Assembly (NCBI RefSeq): GCF_018991925.1
Contig: NW_024753828.1
Location: 5,608,339 to 5,672,338 of the forward strand
Length of the DNA stretch: 64,000 nucleotides
Direction: 5' to 3'
Origin: Homarus americanus
Taxonomy: Eukaryota; Arthropoda; Malacostraca; Decapoda; Nephropidae
Made by a program: the position numbers and the translations under genes. Below the pieces are notes generated by a model. That model was given only the letters and a program-made list of their open reading frames with translations, did not search any database and was not told the DNA's origin. Shown here in pieces: positions 1 through 53,923 of the stretch (positions within the stretch are counted from its first letter, which is position 1; every line of letters begins with the position of its first letter).

Positions 1-2704
<2,704 letters not shown>

Positions 2705-2806
2705 ACAGCAGCAGAGCCTGGAGTGAGGACTCACATTCGAGCACACTCTTACTTCACTCAGCTGGCAGAGTCCCTTCCCCGGCTGGCTGAGACAAGTGCC
2801 GTGACA
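2705..2806 (+). CDS. Candidate additional RhoGAP exon
   Basis: A GC-richer island follows a pyrimidine-rich acceptor (cttcctgtag) and reads 34 open codons (VRTHIRAHSYFTQLAESLPR in the middle), then a possible GTAGGA donor. It would end in phase 0, which matches the phase-0 start of the next exon at 3359. I do not recognise a domain in it and cannot confirm homology to p190 proteins, so this is a splice-signal and phase argument only. Confidence 0.3.
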
Positions 2807-3358
2807 GTAGGATCCCCCTTGTGGAGGTAGCACCACCAAACCAGCAGCTACTTGTCACTGGGTCAACCCTCCTCACTTTGACATGAGGCTGTCTCTTAAT
2901 GTTGTGTGTAGAGCTACCTAGGACTCTTTGGGTATACCTGCCTCACTCAGACCTGAGGGTGGGTATGTAGCGTCGTGTTAGCTAACCTGGGGCGCTGCCT
3001 CCCTCGAACCTCTTCCAGGAAACCCGCCAGTGATTGTATGTCGTGTACTCTGCTGCACGGGTAACGTAACTGATATTAACTCTCTCCTCTTGTGATATCA
3101 AAGGGAGTGCTCGCCCCCCAGGGTTGCGAGTACCTATGTCACAAAAATTTTCAAGAGCCCTTTGTTACCACTGAGAAGTCAATCAGCTGGCTGCCTTTAT
3201 GTGGCTCCTGCCAAGTTTTGATATAACCCTCATTTAGTGGCAGCAGATGTCATTGGGTGTGAACAAAGGTCCTTGAGAAAGGTAATTGTGCATCCTGTGT
3301 ATGGGTGAGGTAGTAATGTGGGCGGTGTGTGGTTGGTGGTCCCGCAGGTGGTCTTCAG

Positions 3359-43376
<40,018 letters not shown>

Positions 43377-44300
43377 TATTAAGCTGCGTTTTCCTGGTAA
43401 ACATAACTTAATTTGTTTACACTCAGCTCTCTTTTGCCATCTTCGGTGAAAATGCAGCTTTTGATAAACAAAAAAGGTTATGTTTAACATGAAAACTTAA
43501 CCCTCATTTCCTGCAGCCAAGCCCTTTGCTGCACATCATTCTCGTGTGAACCAGGAATCTCAATACCATATGTTGTGTCTTGTGGTAATACCTGGTCGCC
43601 ATTGGCTCTTGCCACATGCGGCATAACTTAAGACACTGTTGGCCACAACTGGATAATACTGTATTGACAATTTACACCATGAACTAGGGTTATTAACCCA
43701 TAATGGAGAAAATATGACACGGTGCTGATGAGTAACAGTTGAGAGTTGTGGCCAAGTGGTGTTGTTAGTTGCCCTGAACTGCCTGCCAGTTCATCAGTGA
43801 ACAATATCTTGTAATTTTACTTCACACAGTATTGTGTGTTATGTATCATAGGAAAGTCAACCAAAGAAAATTATCTTTCCAGTAAGAGGAATGATAATGA
43901 TTTGTGATTAAATCAGGCAGAGTAAGTGGATGTTTCAACTAAAGTCAAATTGTTGTATCAGCAATGTTGACTGATTATAAATAGATTAGAATTTTGGGTC
44001 AACTTTCCAGTACATTAATTCTCTTTTACTGTGTCATGCCAGAACATAACCACAAAAACTGTGTGCAGACCAAGACTGGTGTCACATAAGGTTTAGTAAG
44101 TCAGATAACCACATCTGTGGTGGGTAATGTTTGGCCAGCATAAAGCAGTATTTGATTATATTGGGATTTTTCTCTCTCTCTTTTCTTCCCCTTCTCTCCT
44201 CACTCTCCTGTCTATATTCTCTTCTTTACTCTGCTCTGCTATTCTCTTCTCCTATCTTTCTCTCTCTGAAAAGACGAGTGTTCAATAATAAATTCTTATA
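43377..44300 (+). other. Probable RhoGAPp190 3' UTR
   Basis: Non-coding sequence after the stop. The first AATAAA hexamer I found is at 44287-44292, a candidate poly(A) signal that would give a 3' UTR of about 0.9 kb. Confidence 0.45.
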
Positions 44301-45964
44301 TTGTAAAAAGATCTGTAATCTGGTAGTGTGGTGATACAGTAACGTGGGAGTGGTCAAGGGAAAGTCAAATGTAGTTTTGACACTTGGTGAGAAGGCAGTA
44401 TTAGGCACTAGCGTATGAGTCTTAAGGGTTAGCCCCCATGCCAGGCTGGGACTCTAGGCCACACAGAGCCCATAGTTACAAAGCTCTCCCTCCCCTGCCC
44501 CCCATCCCTAGCTGTGTGCCAACAACCCGACAGGATGACCCGTACCTGTATCTGGCTGGGATTAGACACTCCAGCTTATGAGAAGATTTCCTGTGTGCCA
44601 TGAGGGAAAATTTAGTTAACGTTTCAAACAGAATTAGTCTTTTTAGCAGTATGTTGCTTCTCTTGGCCAATATTAGGGCACGTACAGTCCCTTATAGCAG
44701 TTTTTGGTGCCTCCTGAGGAGTATCACCTTCCTCAGTAATTGTGGTAATTCCTGTGCAGTATCCGCTCCCTGGGATTCTTCAGTCCCTCCTAGGTAGAGT
44801 CCCATTTCCCTGGCAGTGTGCGGCACTCCCAGGACTTTCTGGTTGGAGTACTTCCATCGACGTCCAAGTTAGATTCCTGTCAAAATTTGAAATCCTTCTA
44901 GAAATTTTAAAAAGTTGAAGATTAACCAGCATTGACTGCCAAAAAATTGAACTTACCATAGGTAAAATCAACCAAAAGTATTAATGTTTTGAGTTGGTGG
45001 TACTGTACTTTCATTATGAAGTAAAACATTTGACAGAACTGCAGCCTAGGAATCAGTGGAAGTGCCACAGTCACACTTGTTTATGTGCTGGGACAGGAGC
45101 TCACATATCAAATTGTTGAGTCTGGCCGTGTGAAGCATTCCATTGTACGACAGTGCTGCTTCTCACCTGTGGATCATCACTTAAACGTTCTCATGACGTT
45201 AGTATCCTGCCATGTTATATCAGCAATTGTGAGGGAAATCACTTTATGACCTCAGATTTATTATTGCACAAGCACATCGAGTTGTGTCGGTGTACCTCCA
45301 GTGTTGCTATTGTAAAAGAGATCAATATTTTGATTGTCTAGTGATCAGGCTGGTCGTTATAATACATTTAAACTATTCAAATTTAGGAGATCAATTTTTT
45401 ATATATATATATATTTCCTGTTATGTATTAGGTTTTAAGTGGTTCATAAGAACTAGCCATAGGTTTGTTCACATCATAGGGTTTTTTTTTTCTATGAACT
45501 ATATATAAAAAATGTGTTCTCAAATTGACCAAATAAGCTGACTTTGTTTAAATATGAATATGTACAATAAGTGACTAGTTGTGTGGGGTCAGTGTGAGCT
45601 GACATTATTACCTGTATGAATGATAGTGCCATAGTGTACGGCAAGGACAGGAAACAGTGCCAACGCCATTGTCGACGTTTTGTCTCATCGTCTCGCTAGT
45701 TGCTCCCTGTACTTTATTTTGTTACTTTGCCTCGTTTAGTGTTAGCCATGTGGCTGCCAAGTGGTACTATGTGTGAAGTTAGCGCTATTCTGTGTCATGC
45801 AGTGTCGAGTGATGGCAGGAGCCAGACCAAGATCCCACGGGTGATCGTCACTCATTAGTCATAGCACAAATTTGATATGAATCTCTTGTGGAAGTGCACC
45901 AGCACCTCAGTCATCGGGGATCAGCTCAATTAGAAGTGTGGACTGTGTGTTCTCTGGTAAATAT

Positions 45965-46215
45965 CAGTCAAAGGCTGTGTGTTATGTCAGGCAACATCAG
46001 TAATAGGATGAGTTATGTCAGATTACATCAGTAAAGGGCTATGTGATGGCAGATTACATGTGGAAGAGGCTGGGTGATGTCAGATTACATCAGTAAAGGG
46101 CTGTGTGATGGCAGATTACATCAGTAAAGGGCTGTGTGATGGCAGATTACAAGAGGAAGAAGCTGTATGATATCAGATTACACCAATAAAGGGCTGACTG
46201 TGATGTCAAATTACA
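45965..46215. repeat. 31-bp minisatellite, about eight copies
   Basis: The unit gattacatcagtaaagggct plus gtgtgatggca recurs with scattered differences and occasional variants such as acaagaggaagaagctg. Confidence 0.9.
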
Positions 46216-47869
46216 TCAAATGCATAACTATATTGAGTGCTGGAGATGAGGATTGTGGTTCTCAAGGAACAAGGTGATTTACGTTGATGCTGGTGTAGAT
46301 GTTGCTGCTGGTGGCAGCGTCCCCGGCACCATGGCTGGGTGCCACGTGTACAGTCTGTTGCATAATATGTTCCTTGCCTTGGGCTTTATATTGCACTACC
46401 CTGTATAGGTTACTTAATGTAGTTGAAATTGAAAATATGATCATTGTGTGAGAAGGTGAGGCAATTACTTAAGTAGTCATTTCTCAGAGGAGAGTTAATT
46501 GACATCAAGTGGTTAGTCAGAGCCTTGATGTATTTATTAGTGTTGTCATGTTTGGAAGATTGGCAGTATTTTATTATGACCATAGTGAGTTTCATCATTG
46601 TTATCTGTGATTCACAAAATTTTTGCAAATTCAACATCCAACCTAAAACCCAGTTGTGTCTGTTGATGATTTTTATTAGTGTAACAACAGGCCATATTAT
46701 GTAACCAAAACAGCAAATACTAGTCATCAAGCCCTGCCCACTCGACTGCATCATGTAAATTTATTAATGTATTGCACTACATATTCTTGAATTCATTGTA
46801 TAAAGTCTTCAAGCTATACAGACTTGTACAGCATATATGACGAGTGAGAGAATCCATGTACAGTGGACCTTGATGAAAGAGAGGTTTTGGTAGTATACTA
46901 TATAATGCATATTTGGATTAGTATACTACTAACTATGAATAAAAGGCATTTGCAGTTGATGATTGTTTATTGTTATCCATTTCTCTTATGATCTTTGTAA
47001 TATTCCATTTTCAAAAGCTTTAGACAGTTTGACTTTAATTCTGACCTTGTGACAATTTCTGTATGCATTATAGATACTTATAGGCTGTGTGCTACATTTT
47101 TTTTTAATCTTAATATGATTGCATTCAGGGTGATTCAGTGAAATTCATTGTTTTGCGGTACAGTATATAAAAGGGGATAAGAGGGTGTTATAATTTCTTT
47201 TCAAGAATCACAGTACTGTATATGAAGATTTTTACTTATCGTTGCATATAACTACAAGGTACTTATTTTACATTTATTCCTGTTCAAGATTTGTGGGCAC
47301 TTGTAACTTTTCAGTGATTGGTCTCAACTTCTTTATAAATTTACCACAGTTACCAAATACTGTATATCATTTATTACCAGTTTTGATAAAACATCTTAAG
47401 ACTTTCTTTTTAATACACAAATTTATTATTAACGACATTTACCATCAATACTTTCTTGTGCCCCAAAATCTGCTTAATGAATAATTATGAAGGCATTTTC
47501 AATTGTGTGCTACTATGATTTATGCAAATCACATTTATTTGTTCTCTTACCCTTTAAAGATAATGGAAACCTTACCATAACTCATAATTCTTATTAGATA
47601 GAATATCATGATGTTTGTGTTCTATACAATTGCTCAAAAATTTTGTTTTTCTTTTTCAAATTTCCTTGACTAGGATTGGTCAAGTAAAAATCACTCAACA
47701 ATATTTGTTAAATTTTCTGTTTATTATTTCATATTCAAAATACCTTCTCTATAAGTACAGTACTGAAATCAAGGGTACAGTACTCCCACTCGGAAACCCT
47801 ACACATCTTGGCACATGACTCATTCTTTTTACAATGCTGAAATTAAAGACAAAGGTGAAATTGGGTACC

Positions 47870-48110
47870 ATATATCTAATGACTGAATAGGGACAGTGTG
47901 GAAAAGTACCTGGCACACTAAGCCATCTGTGTACAAGTAGCCAATATGGCTGGCACTGTTCTCGAATGCCTTCACTTTCCTAACTGTAAAGTTTGGTACC
48001 CGTTCATAGCTGAGTGGACTAGGAGTGATCAAGGCATAACCAATGACCCTAGGATAGGAAGCAAGTGCTGTATACAATCGGCCTCGGCACTTACGAACTA
48101 AAGTAAATGA
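47870..48110. repeat. Unclassified repeat-like patch
   Basis: A GC-richer segment including gtacccgttcatagctgagt and gaccctaggatagg, and an end like the CGGCACTTACGAAC found in mariner-type MITEs. It is distinct from surrounding AT-rich sequence. I could not place it in a family. Confidence 0.3.
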
Positions 48111-48167
48111 AGATAAAAGTACAGTATTGTATAATGCAAATCTTATTTGTATATGCAACAATGTTAA

Positions 48168-48472
48168 CCCTTTTGCTGGCCGATGACACTATTGGCATCA
48201 CTACAAGGGCCGTGAGGAGGGATATGTATCCCTTAACCCTAAGCGCTCACATTGGCCAGACCACTTGCACGATGACTCGGCACGTAAGATATTATCTTTC
48301 CACACTTATTTTCAGCCAACTCATATCATTTAAACAACTACAGTATTTTGTTCTTTTATCACTTTGTTATAGCTTTTCTGGGTGATGCAGATAGCTTCAT
48401 CGGCCAGTCTACAGGTGAGATTGGCGATGTCTAAAGGCGAGATTTGGACCACACGAGCAGCCAGCGAAAGGG
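48168..48472. mobile_element. Second piggyBac-type MITE (305 bp), TTAA flanks
   Basis: Left end CCCTTTTGCTGGC (48168-48180) and right end GCCAGCGAAAGGG (48460-48472) are inverted repeats matching at 12 of 13 positions. They are flanked by TTAA at 48164-48167 and 48473-48476. The ends differ from the 13746-14634 element after CCCTTT, so this is another MITE family. No coding capacity. Confidence 0.8.
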
Positions 48473-48690
48473 TTAAGTATTCAGTACTGTAAATTGTGGC
48501 TTAATTAATGTTGCACAAAATACAGTATATGTATGTACAGTTGGCTCCACTCTTACCATTACCACTTAGTGTTGCCAATCCTCTCTCTTCTTGAGGTGTG
48601 AACCCTGAACTGAAGTGTGAATTCGAAGCATTTGCTAGTAAGCGGGAAGAATGGAGGGTGTGTCGGGGTAGGTGTCTTTCTGTGGGGTGC

Positions 48691-48850
48691 AGGAAGGAAG
48701 GTGTACAGTATATCAGTTGGGATGAGATTACAATGCAGAATAACTCTTAGTTAATACCAATGGGGTTTCCTCGGCTGAGTGTAATTGTCGGGAGCTAGCC
48801 AGATGAAAACACTAAAGTTACAATAGGATGAGAGGAGGATGAATTCATGT
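48691..48850 (+). repeat. Left arm of long inverted repeat
   Basis: Inverted copy of 53013-53170, with long exact shared runs of 15-18 bp separated by substitutions and small indels. The outer end is purine-rich (aggaaggaaggtg). Confidence 0.85.
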
Positions 48851-49788
48851 CGGGGAGACTTTGACTAAAATTATAAAATTCCCAGATCTTCATGAATTTC
48901 TTACAGGATGTACAGACCCATTTTACAATGCCTAAGTTAAAATATCAGGTCAAATGACCAAATAGTTAGGCTATAAAAAAATATAGTAATTTTGCAATTT
49001 TTTTAAAAATGCAATTCTTTAATTTTTCATCAGGAGTATTTTCTTTTTATCCCCAGATAGTAAAAGGCCAAAGTAAAGATCTGAACTTTTTATTTTAGTC
49101 TATCTCTTCATGTTATTAGTTTAGAGTAAAACCAAAAGTTTAATTTGTAGCCCTTGACACGGTAATTCCAATGCACTTGAGACTTTCAAAATTGGTTAAA
49201 CCATTTTAGAGGAATAGCACTCTAAATTTTAAAAATACCAGTTTTAAGATAGTGGTCATCAAAAAAAAAAAAATCCCTATAACTTCAGTACTTATGAAAC
49301 AGTGTTTGGAAAGGTAAATCTCTTATTCTGCAAGTTATGCTGACTCATATCTTGCAATTTCCTGACTGATAAATGAGTTTCAGACACCTTGTCCCTCCAT
49401 TATCATGTAATATTATTCCCTTAGTGCTTAGTAGTTGCCAGCGGAATATTCTTCTGACACATTTTTAGCCTTCCTCTTCATTCTTGCTGGTCTTGTTTCT
49501 TGAAACCTTGGAAAGCTGCATCTTTGGGAAAATCCCACTGCTGTCATAAGTGAGGCTTGTGCATAACCAAAGTTGTGATCCAGATTGTGACTTGGGTTAC
49601 AAATTTCGTGCTATTGTAACCATCGAATTTAATCTTGTGAATTTTGCTCAAAATTTTTTAATGTAAACTTTCATTTAGGTTTTGAGTGTAGCCCTTCAGA
49701 CATCTTTCAAGCAGCACCTTCCTTGTCAGGGCTTCGTAAACACTTCTGACTTCCACTAAGTTGTCATTTGCTCTTCTCAAATAAACCT

Positions 49789-50340
49789 TCATGGTGCTGT
49801 GACTGAGTGGAGTGTGTTTGTTTGGCATGGCTTATTTGTAAAAACACCATGAATCTTACCATCTGGGCACAGTTTATGTGGCTCTTCGTCAGTGCTTATC
49901 ACATGATAATAAGTAGCCGTCACACTACACTTCATTGTCATAAAATCAGTTTTCACAGAATTCCTAAAAGCAATGCCATAGTATTTGGTCAACTTGTCTA
50001 TAACATTGTCTGTGACTTGTTTTTGCCCAATTTGTATTTTTCTTCATCATTTCAGTCTTGGTCTCTACTATATCAACTTGATCTTGCTTCAGCTTTTCAA
50101 GTCTTGTCCCGAGTCGCTTTAAGACATGATTAATTCATTCTTCTTTTGTTACGGGGGCATCATAAGACCCTATTTATTATTGAGCTGGCATACAGCATTG
50201 TGTGTGCTAGAGTCCCTTGTCTCCTACGAAAATTGTGTACTGCAGCTTTTCTCCAGTGACCTATGCCAGATCTTTACAGGAGCTGCAACCTCCATTGCCC
50301 CTGCAATTCCATGAAAAGTATTGTGGCAATTAACGATGTT
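49789..50340 (-). pseudogene. Mutator-like (MULE) transposase relic
   Basis: On the minus strand three frames in order give NHVLKRLGTRLEKLKQ, then VTDNVIDKLTKYYGIAFRNS, then STDEEPHKLCPDGKIH. These follow, from memory, the arthropod Mutator-like protein signature (GHVQKRLGTRLRKLK, LTDKVIDKLQNYYGIAIR, SSDEKPxHxxCPxGxxSWCK). Frameshifts and a stop (after about KSCSTQFS) break it, and the SWCK segment has been lost. The plus-strand frame at 49807-50133 is its shadow. Confidence 0.6.
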
Positions 50341-50665
50341 TGCCTGCCTTCCATGCTTCAAAGTCATCCTTACCCAGCTTCTTATTCTTTAATGTACACG
50401 CAAGACAACAATTTGAGAAAACCTCAAAATCTAGTATCGTCCCGATGTTTACTTCTATGATACATCCAACCCCAATATGCGATTTATGCCCTTCCCCCTA
50501 GTTAACCAGGATATATAAAAAAGAACTTAAACATCTAAAACTACATCTTTATCTGGTGTTACACCAGGTTCTGTCTTGTACTGTACTAAAAAATTCCTTC
50601 AGATACTTTCTTCAGCAGACGAGGGTAATGCTGGTCCATTTCATGATAAGGTAGGAAGTATAGGT

Positions 50666-51427
50666 GTTGTACACCCGCAACAAAAAGTATCGGTGCATAC
50701 TGTAGTGTGAACAATTTGAGACCAGTGACGATAGGTATTGGGAAAGGCGAGTTGTTCCAGCCGTATGTTGGCAGCCTGTAATCCTGCTGAGCAGCTACTA
50801 TGGCCTGGTCAAGTGAAACAAACCGTTATAAATAAGGTCGGGAAGTGATAAATAGACAGTATGAAATATGAGGAGCTCCCTGTTAACAAAATTATTTGTG
50901 ATACTTGTGAATATTGCCACTTTAATTTATGCTACCAAATAAACCACTCAACCTGGTCGTCCTGAGGGGTAGTGCAGCGTGGACGGCCGCTCCGAGACCT
51001 GTCGTTTGTAGCACCAGTTTCGAGGTATCGCTGAATCCATCGTGCAGCGGTGTTCCTGTGGACACCAACCCTCCGGCTAATATCTGTGACGCCGAACCCT
51101 TCATTATGAAAGGCAATAATAGCTCCTCGTGTTCCCTCTAAGGTTTCCATGTCGTCTGGCATGTGTAGATTTCTACTGCTTCATATTGCCTCTGTTTATA
51201 CCCATGTTCACCGAGACCGAACCCTCGCTCATCATTCAGTCGACACAAAGCAACAATCCGAAAAGAGAAAACAAACACACTGATTGCCAGCCATATGGCA
51301 ACACCTAGTGGGGGGTATGAGGATGCACTTCCCAACCTTCCCGACATATCACAGTGTATACGTATCGTTTCGGAAGTCGTCGATCACACCCTGCACCGAT
51401 ATTTTTTGGTGCGAGTGTACCTCCACA
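50666..51427 (-). mobile_element. Internally deleted Tc1-like DNA transposon
   Basis: Inverted ends: tacacccgcaacaaaaagta tcggtgca at 50670-50697 matches, with a few mismatches, the complement of tgcaccgatattttttggtg cgagtgta at 51392-51419. Between them, on the minus strand, is only the N-terminus of a Tc1-type transposase, so the catalytic DDE part has been deleted. Outer boundaries and the TA duplication are uncertain by several bases. Confidence 0.75.
50932..51162 (-). pseudogene. Tc1-like transposase, N-terminal helix-turn-helix fragment
   Basis: 76 codons: TRGAIIAFHNEGFGVTDISR, RVGVHRNTAARWIQRYLETG, then NDRSRSGRPRCTT, the typical Tc1 DNA-binding domain with its GRPR-type hook. A full transposase of this family is about 340 residues; here it runs into a stop only about 235 bp from the far inverted end, so no catalytic domain exists. 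Confidence 0.85.
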
Positions 51428-51632
51428 TTCCAAAGGGCTCCATTCCAAGTGCACATGACATTCTTGTAAAGCAAGCATAACCAAAGTTATTAATGAGTGA
51501 CTGATAGACCATTTATGCATTCGTGCCTGTAATACAGTATTTCTATTCTTGTGGAGAGGTGATACAAATCATGTTGGTTTCTCATAACTCAGGTCAGCTT
51601 GACAACCCTCACAGGTAACCAATATATTGGAG

Positions 51633-51899
51633 TTAAAGCCATTTGGTGATGTGGTTTGGTAATTTTCCCACCACATTATGGCAGCAGAATTTCCCAAGAA
51701 AAGATTCCATTTTTCTTGTCAGGTGTGGCTTCAGATGTATGTGGTTGTAGCGAGACAAGTGTGAGAGAGGTGGGTCAAGTGTTGGGGTGGTAACTTCTGG
51801 TACAACTGCTTTGGCTGGTATTTTTCTTTTCTTCAAGCATTCTTGCATTTTCTGACCCTTCTTTCTTGTCTGAATGCTTGCTTTGCTCCTGCATCTCAA
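51633..51899 (-). pseudogene. Unidentified 88-codon frame, possibly transposon N-terminus
   Basis: Basic start MRCRSKASIQTRKKGQKMQE followed by a Ser/Pro-rich part. It sits upstream of, and on the same strand as, the MULE relic, with the Tc1-like element in between, so it could be the N-terminus of the same transposon protein. I do not recognise it; this is positional inference only. Confidence 0.25.
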
Positions 51900-52169
51900 G
51901 TCTTATACAGTAGTATCCTATGGTGAAATTATTGGAAAAATCGGAGCAATGGAAGTGGCTTAAATTTCAAGAATTTTCATTTTTTTTTTTATGGTTTCAG
52001 ACAATTTTATGCTAGAAGAGACCCCATTACAATTAATAAAACAAATCCATGCCAGTGAAATGAGCCCTAAATTATTTTTCATTTATTTTTCGTCAAAAAC
52101 CTCCGTGGCTGAGCGTAAGTTTTCATGCACGTATGTGTCTCAGGCTCCGAGGCTGAGAGAGTTAACCTA

Positions 52170-52560
52170 CACCACAAAGATGCCAGAAAACTGCTTTTTG
52201 AAGCGAGATAGATTGTAAGAGGATGGAAACACAGAAGAAGGCAGAGCATTCCATAGTTTGGCTGTGTGAGGAAAGAAGGATTATTCTAGTGTGACTAACA
52301 TCCACAGAGAAATGGTGGGCACCACGGGCAAGATAAGTGTTATGAGCCCACTGCCTTGTCGGCGGTACACAGGATGCCAACCCCACCGAACATTGCCCGT
52401 TAAAGTACCTGAAAAGGAGAGAGTGAAGCAACATTGTGGCGGGAGAAGCAGCGAGAACGATGGACACGTGCAACCCTCTCACTTGTCTGAGGAGCAATGA
52501 ATTTCTGAATAGCTCAGTGAGCTGAGATTGGACTCTTATACAGTCACTGCCACTGCATCC
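52170..52560 (-). pseudogene. 3' end of a non-LTR retrotransposon reverse-transcriptase ORF
   Basis: The minus strand reads HSLLFRYFNGQCSVGLASCV, PPTRQWAHNTYLARGAHHFS, VDVSHTRI, then shifts frame into a segment like FxPxTxxLWNxLPxxxFP. This order (YRYFNGxCSxELAS, PP, RxTR, H, WN-LP, FK) is that of the C-terminus of jockey/CR1-type proteins common in decapod genomes. Decayed by frameshift. Confidence 0.55.
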
Positions 52561-52809
52561 CAAACTAATTTTGGTCTGGTAAATATGGGTAGTGTATATG
52601 TTTGGTAACTTTTGCTTCATGAATCTTGAGTTTTGATGGAAGTTTATCAGTGATTTTTTTACCCATTTAACTTCATTGTCTGGCAAACTGAATTATGTGG
52701 TTTGCTGATTCTCTACCGGTCAGCTGCCAAGTAAACTATTTTTGTTCACATCAAGTTTGTATTACAATAAATATGTGGTGCCTACTTCCTGATTTTTTTG
52801 TTTGCTAAT

Positions 52810-52913
52810 TAATCCCTTCACTAAGATGTCTTCTAACCTAATGTATTCTGGCTACCACCAGACGATTTTATTCAGCTGGGGAAGTTCCATCTCGTAGTCA
52901 AGGGGTTAGTAAA
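52810..52913. mobile_element. Possible short TTAA-flanked MITE
   Basis: TTAATCCCTTCACTA at 52810-52824 and the complement of TAGTCAAGGGGTTAG near 52897-52911 match at about 12 of 15 positions. The right flank reads TTAG rather than TTAA. Suggestive of an old piggyBac-type MITE but weak. Confidence 0.3.
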
Positions 52914-53012
52914 TAAAACTTAATTTCACTTTTACAAGTTATAGAGTCAAGCAGATCCATAATCCACAGAAAATATAAATATTCCCTTTTGCAAAGTAAC
53001 ACCTTACTTAGA

Positions 53013-53170
53013 ACATGAATTCATCCTCCTTTTATCCTCTTGTAACTTTAGTATTTTCATCTGGCTAGTGCTAAACTATTACACCCAGCTGAAGAAACCC
53101 CATTGGTATTGTCAAAGTGTAATTCTGCATTGTAATCTCTCCCAACGGTTATACTGTCCACCTTCCCTCC
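53013..53170 (-). repeat. Right arm of long inverted repeat
   Basis: Inverted copy of 48691-48850. Confidence 0.85.
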
Positions 53171-53183
53171 TCACTCCCACTTA

Positions 53184-53334
53184 AAATCTAAATAACCTAA
53201 CTTAAAACAAATATAAACTAACTTAACCTCATCTATCCTAACCAAACTTAACAAAATCCACTTAACCTAACCTAGCCTAACTTAAGAAGCTAACCTAACC
53301 AAACCAAACAAGCTCAGCTATCCTAACCTAATAT
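53184..53334. repeat. Degenerate AACCTAA-rich array
   Basis: Many variants of CCTAACCTAACC occur, e.g. cttaacctaacctagcctaa and gctaacctaacc. The word corresponds to the arthropod telomere repeat TTAGG on the opposite strand, but the array is broken up and lies directly outside the right arm of the inverted repeat. Confidence 0.5.
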
Positions 53335-53923
53335 AAAAATAGTTCACAAATTACAGGTACGTACTTGAAAAAAATCACAAATTGCCTGAAAAAGATTTGG
53401 GTACAGTAATTGCCTGTTCTTTTTTTTTTTTTTTTTTTTACAAATTACCTGTATAAAAACTACTTTACTTTATAAACAATACAGTGTTTTTTAATATTTT
53501 AACATTTAAAGTGTCTAATTTTTTTTAGTTATTTGATTTAAAATCAAACACGCATGTAGCAAAAAATAAATTGTACTGTGTACCATTGTTAGTTTGTTTG
53601 CTATTAAATCATTTAGACGAAGCCTTTCATCTGAACCTTTGCCACCTAGGAAACTTGTGACTGCATTAACCCTGCTGTAGAATATACAAAAATATGTAAG
53701 ATATGCTGTACAGCACTGTACTGCACTTAAAACAATATCCAGTACAGATACGATACACACGTGTAGGATGTATACAGTACTATACACTATAATATGTAGG
53801 ATGTAAAGTACCAGTATGTATTAAATGTAGTGTAGCATACTAGTATGCACATGCACAGGGGGATGCATGAGGACTTGAGTATTGTACCTTGTTCTTTTTG
53901 TTTCCATGTCAACGGCAGTCGAT

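Larger units (their letters stand above)
44301..48690. other. Intergenic sequence with repeats
   Basis: Between the two genes. It contains a 31-bp tandem array (45965-46215), an unidentified dispersed-repeat-like patch (47870-48110) and a second piggyBac-type MITE (48168-48472). The open frames in it have no recognisable protein character. Confidence 0.55.
48691..53170 (-). mobile_element. Composite block bounded by ~160-bp inverted repeats; candidate Mutator-like element
   Basis: 48691-48850 and 53013-53170 are inverted copies. Shared words include gagattacaatgcagaat, aataccaatggggttt, ctagccagatgaaaa and aggaggatgaattcatgt. Inside, on the minus strand, is a relic of a Mutator-like transposase; Mutator-like elements often have long terminal inverted repeats. 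A Tc1-like element and a reverse-transcriptase fragment also lie inside, presumably later insertions. That the repeats are the element's own ends is inference; they could be two unrelated copies of a dispersed repeat. No target duplication was found by eye. Confidence 0.45.

Noticed and set aside
46410..46754. 114-codon minus-strand frame
   Set aside because: AT-rich, no recognisable motif, no splice context; likely chance.
49807..50133. 108-codon plus-strand frame
   Set aside because: Antisense of the Mutator-like transposase relic, whose minus-strand frames carry the family motifs.
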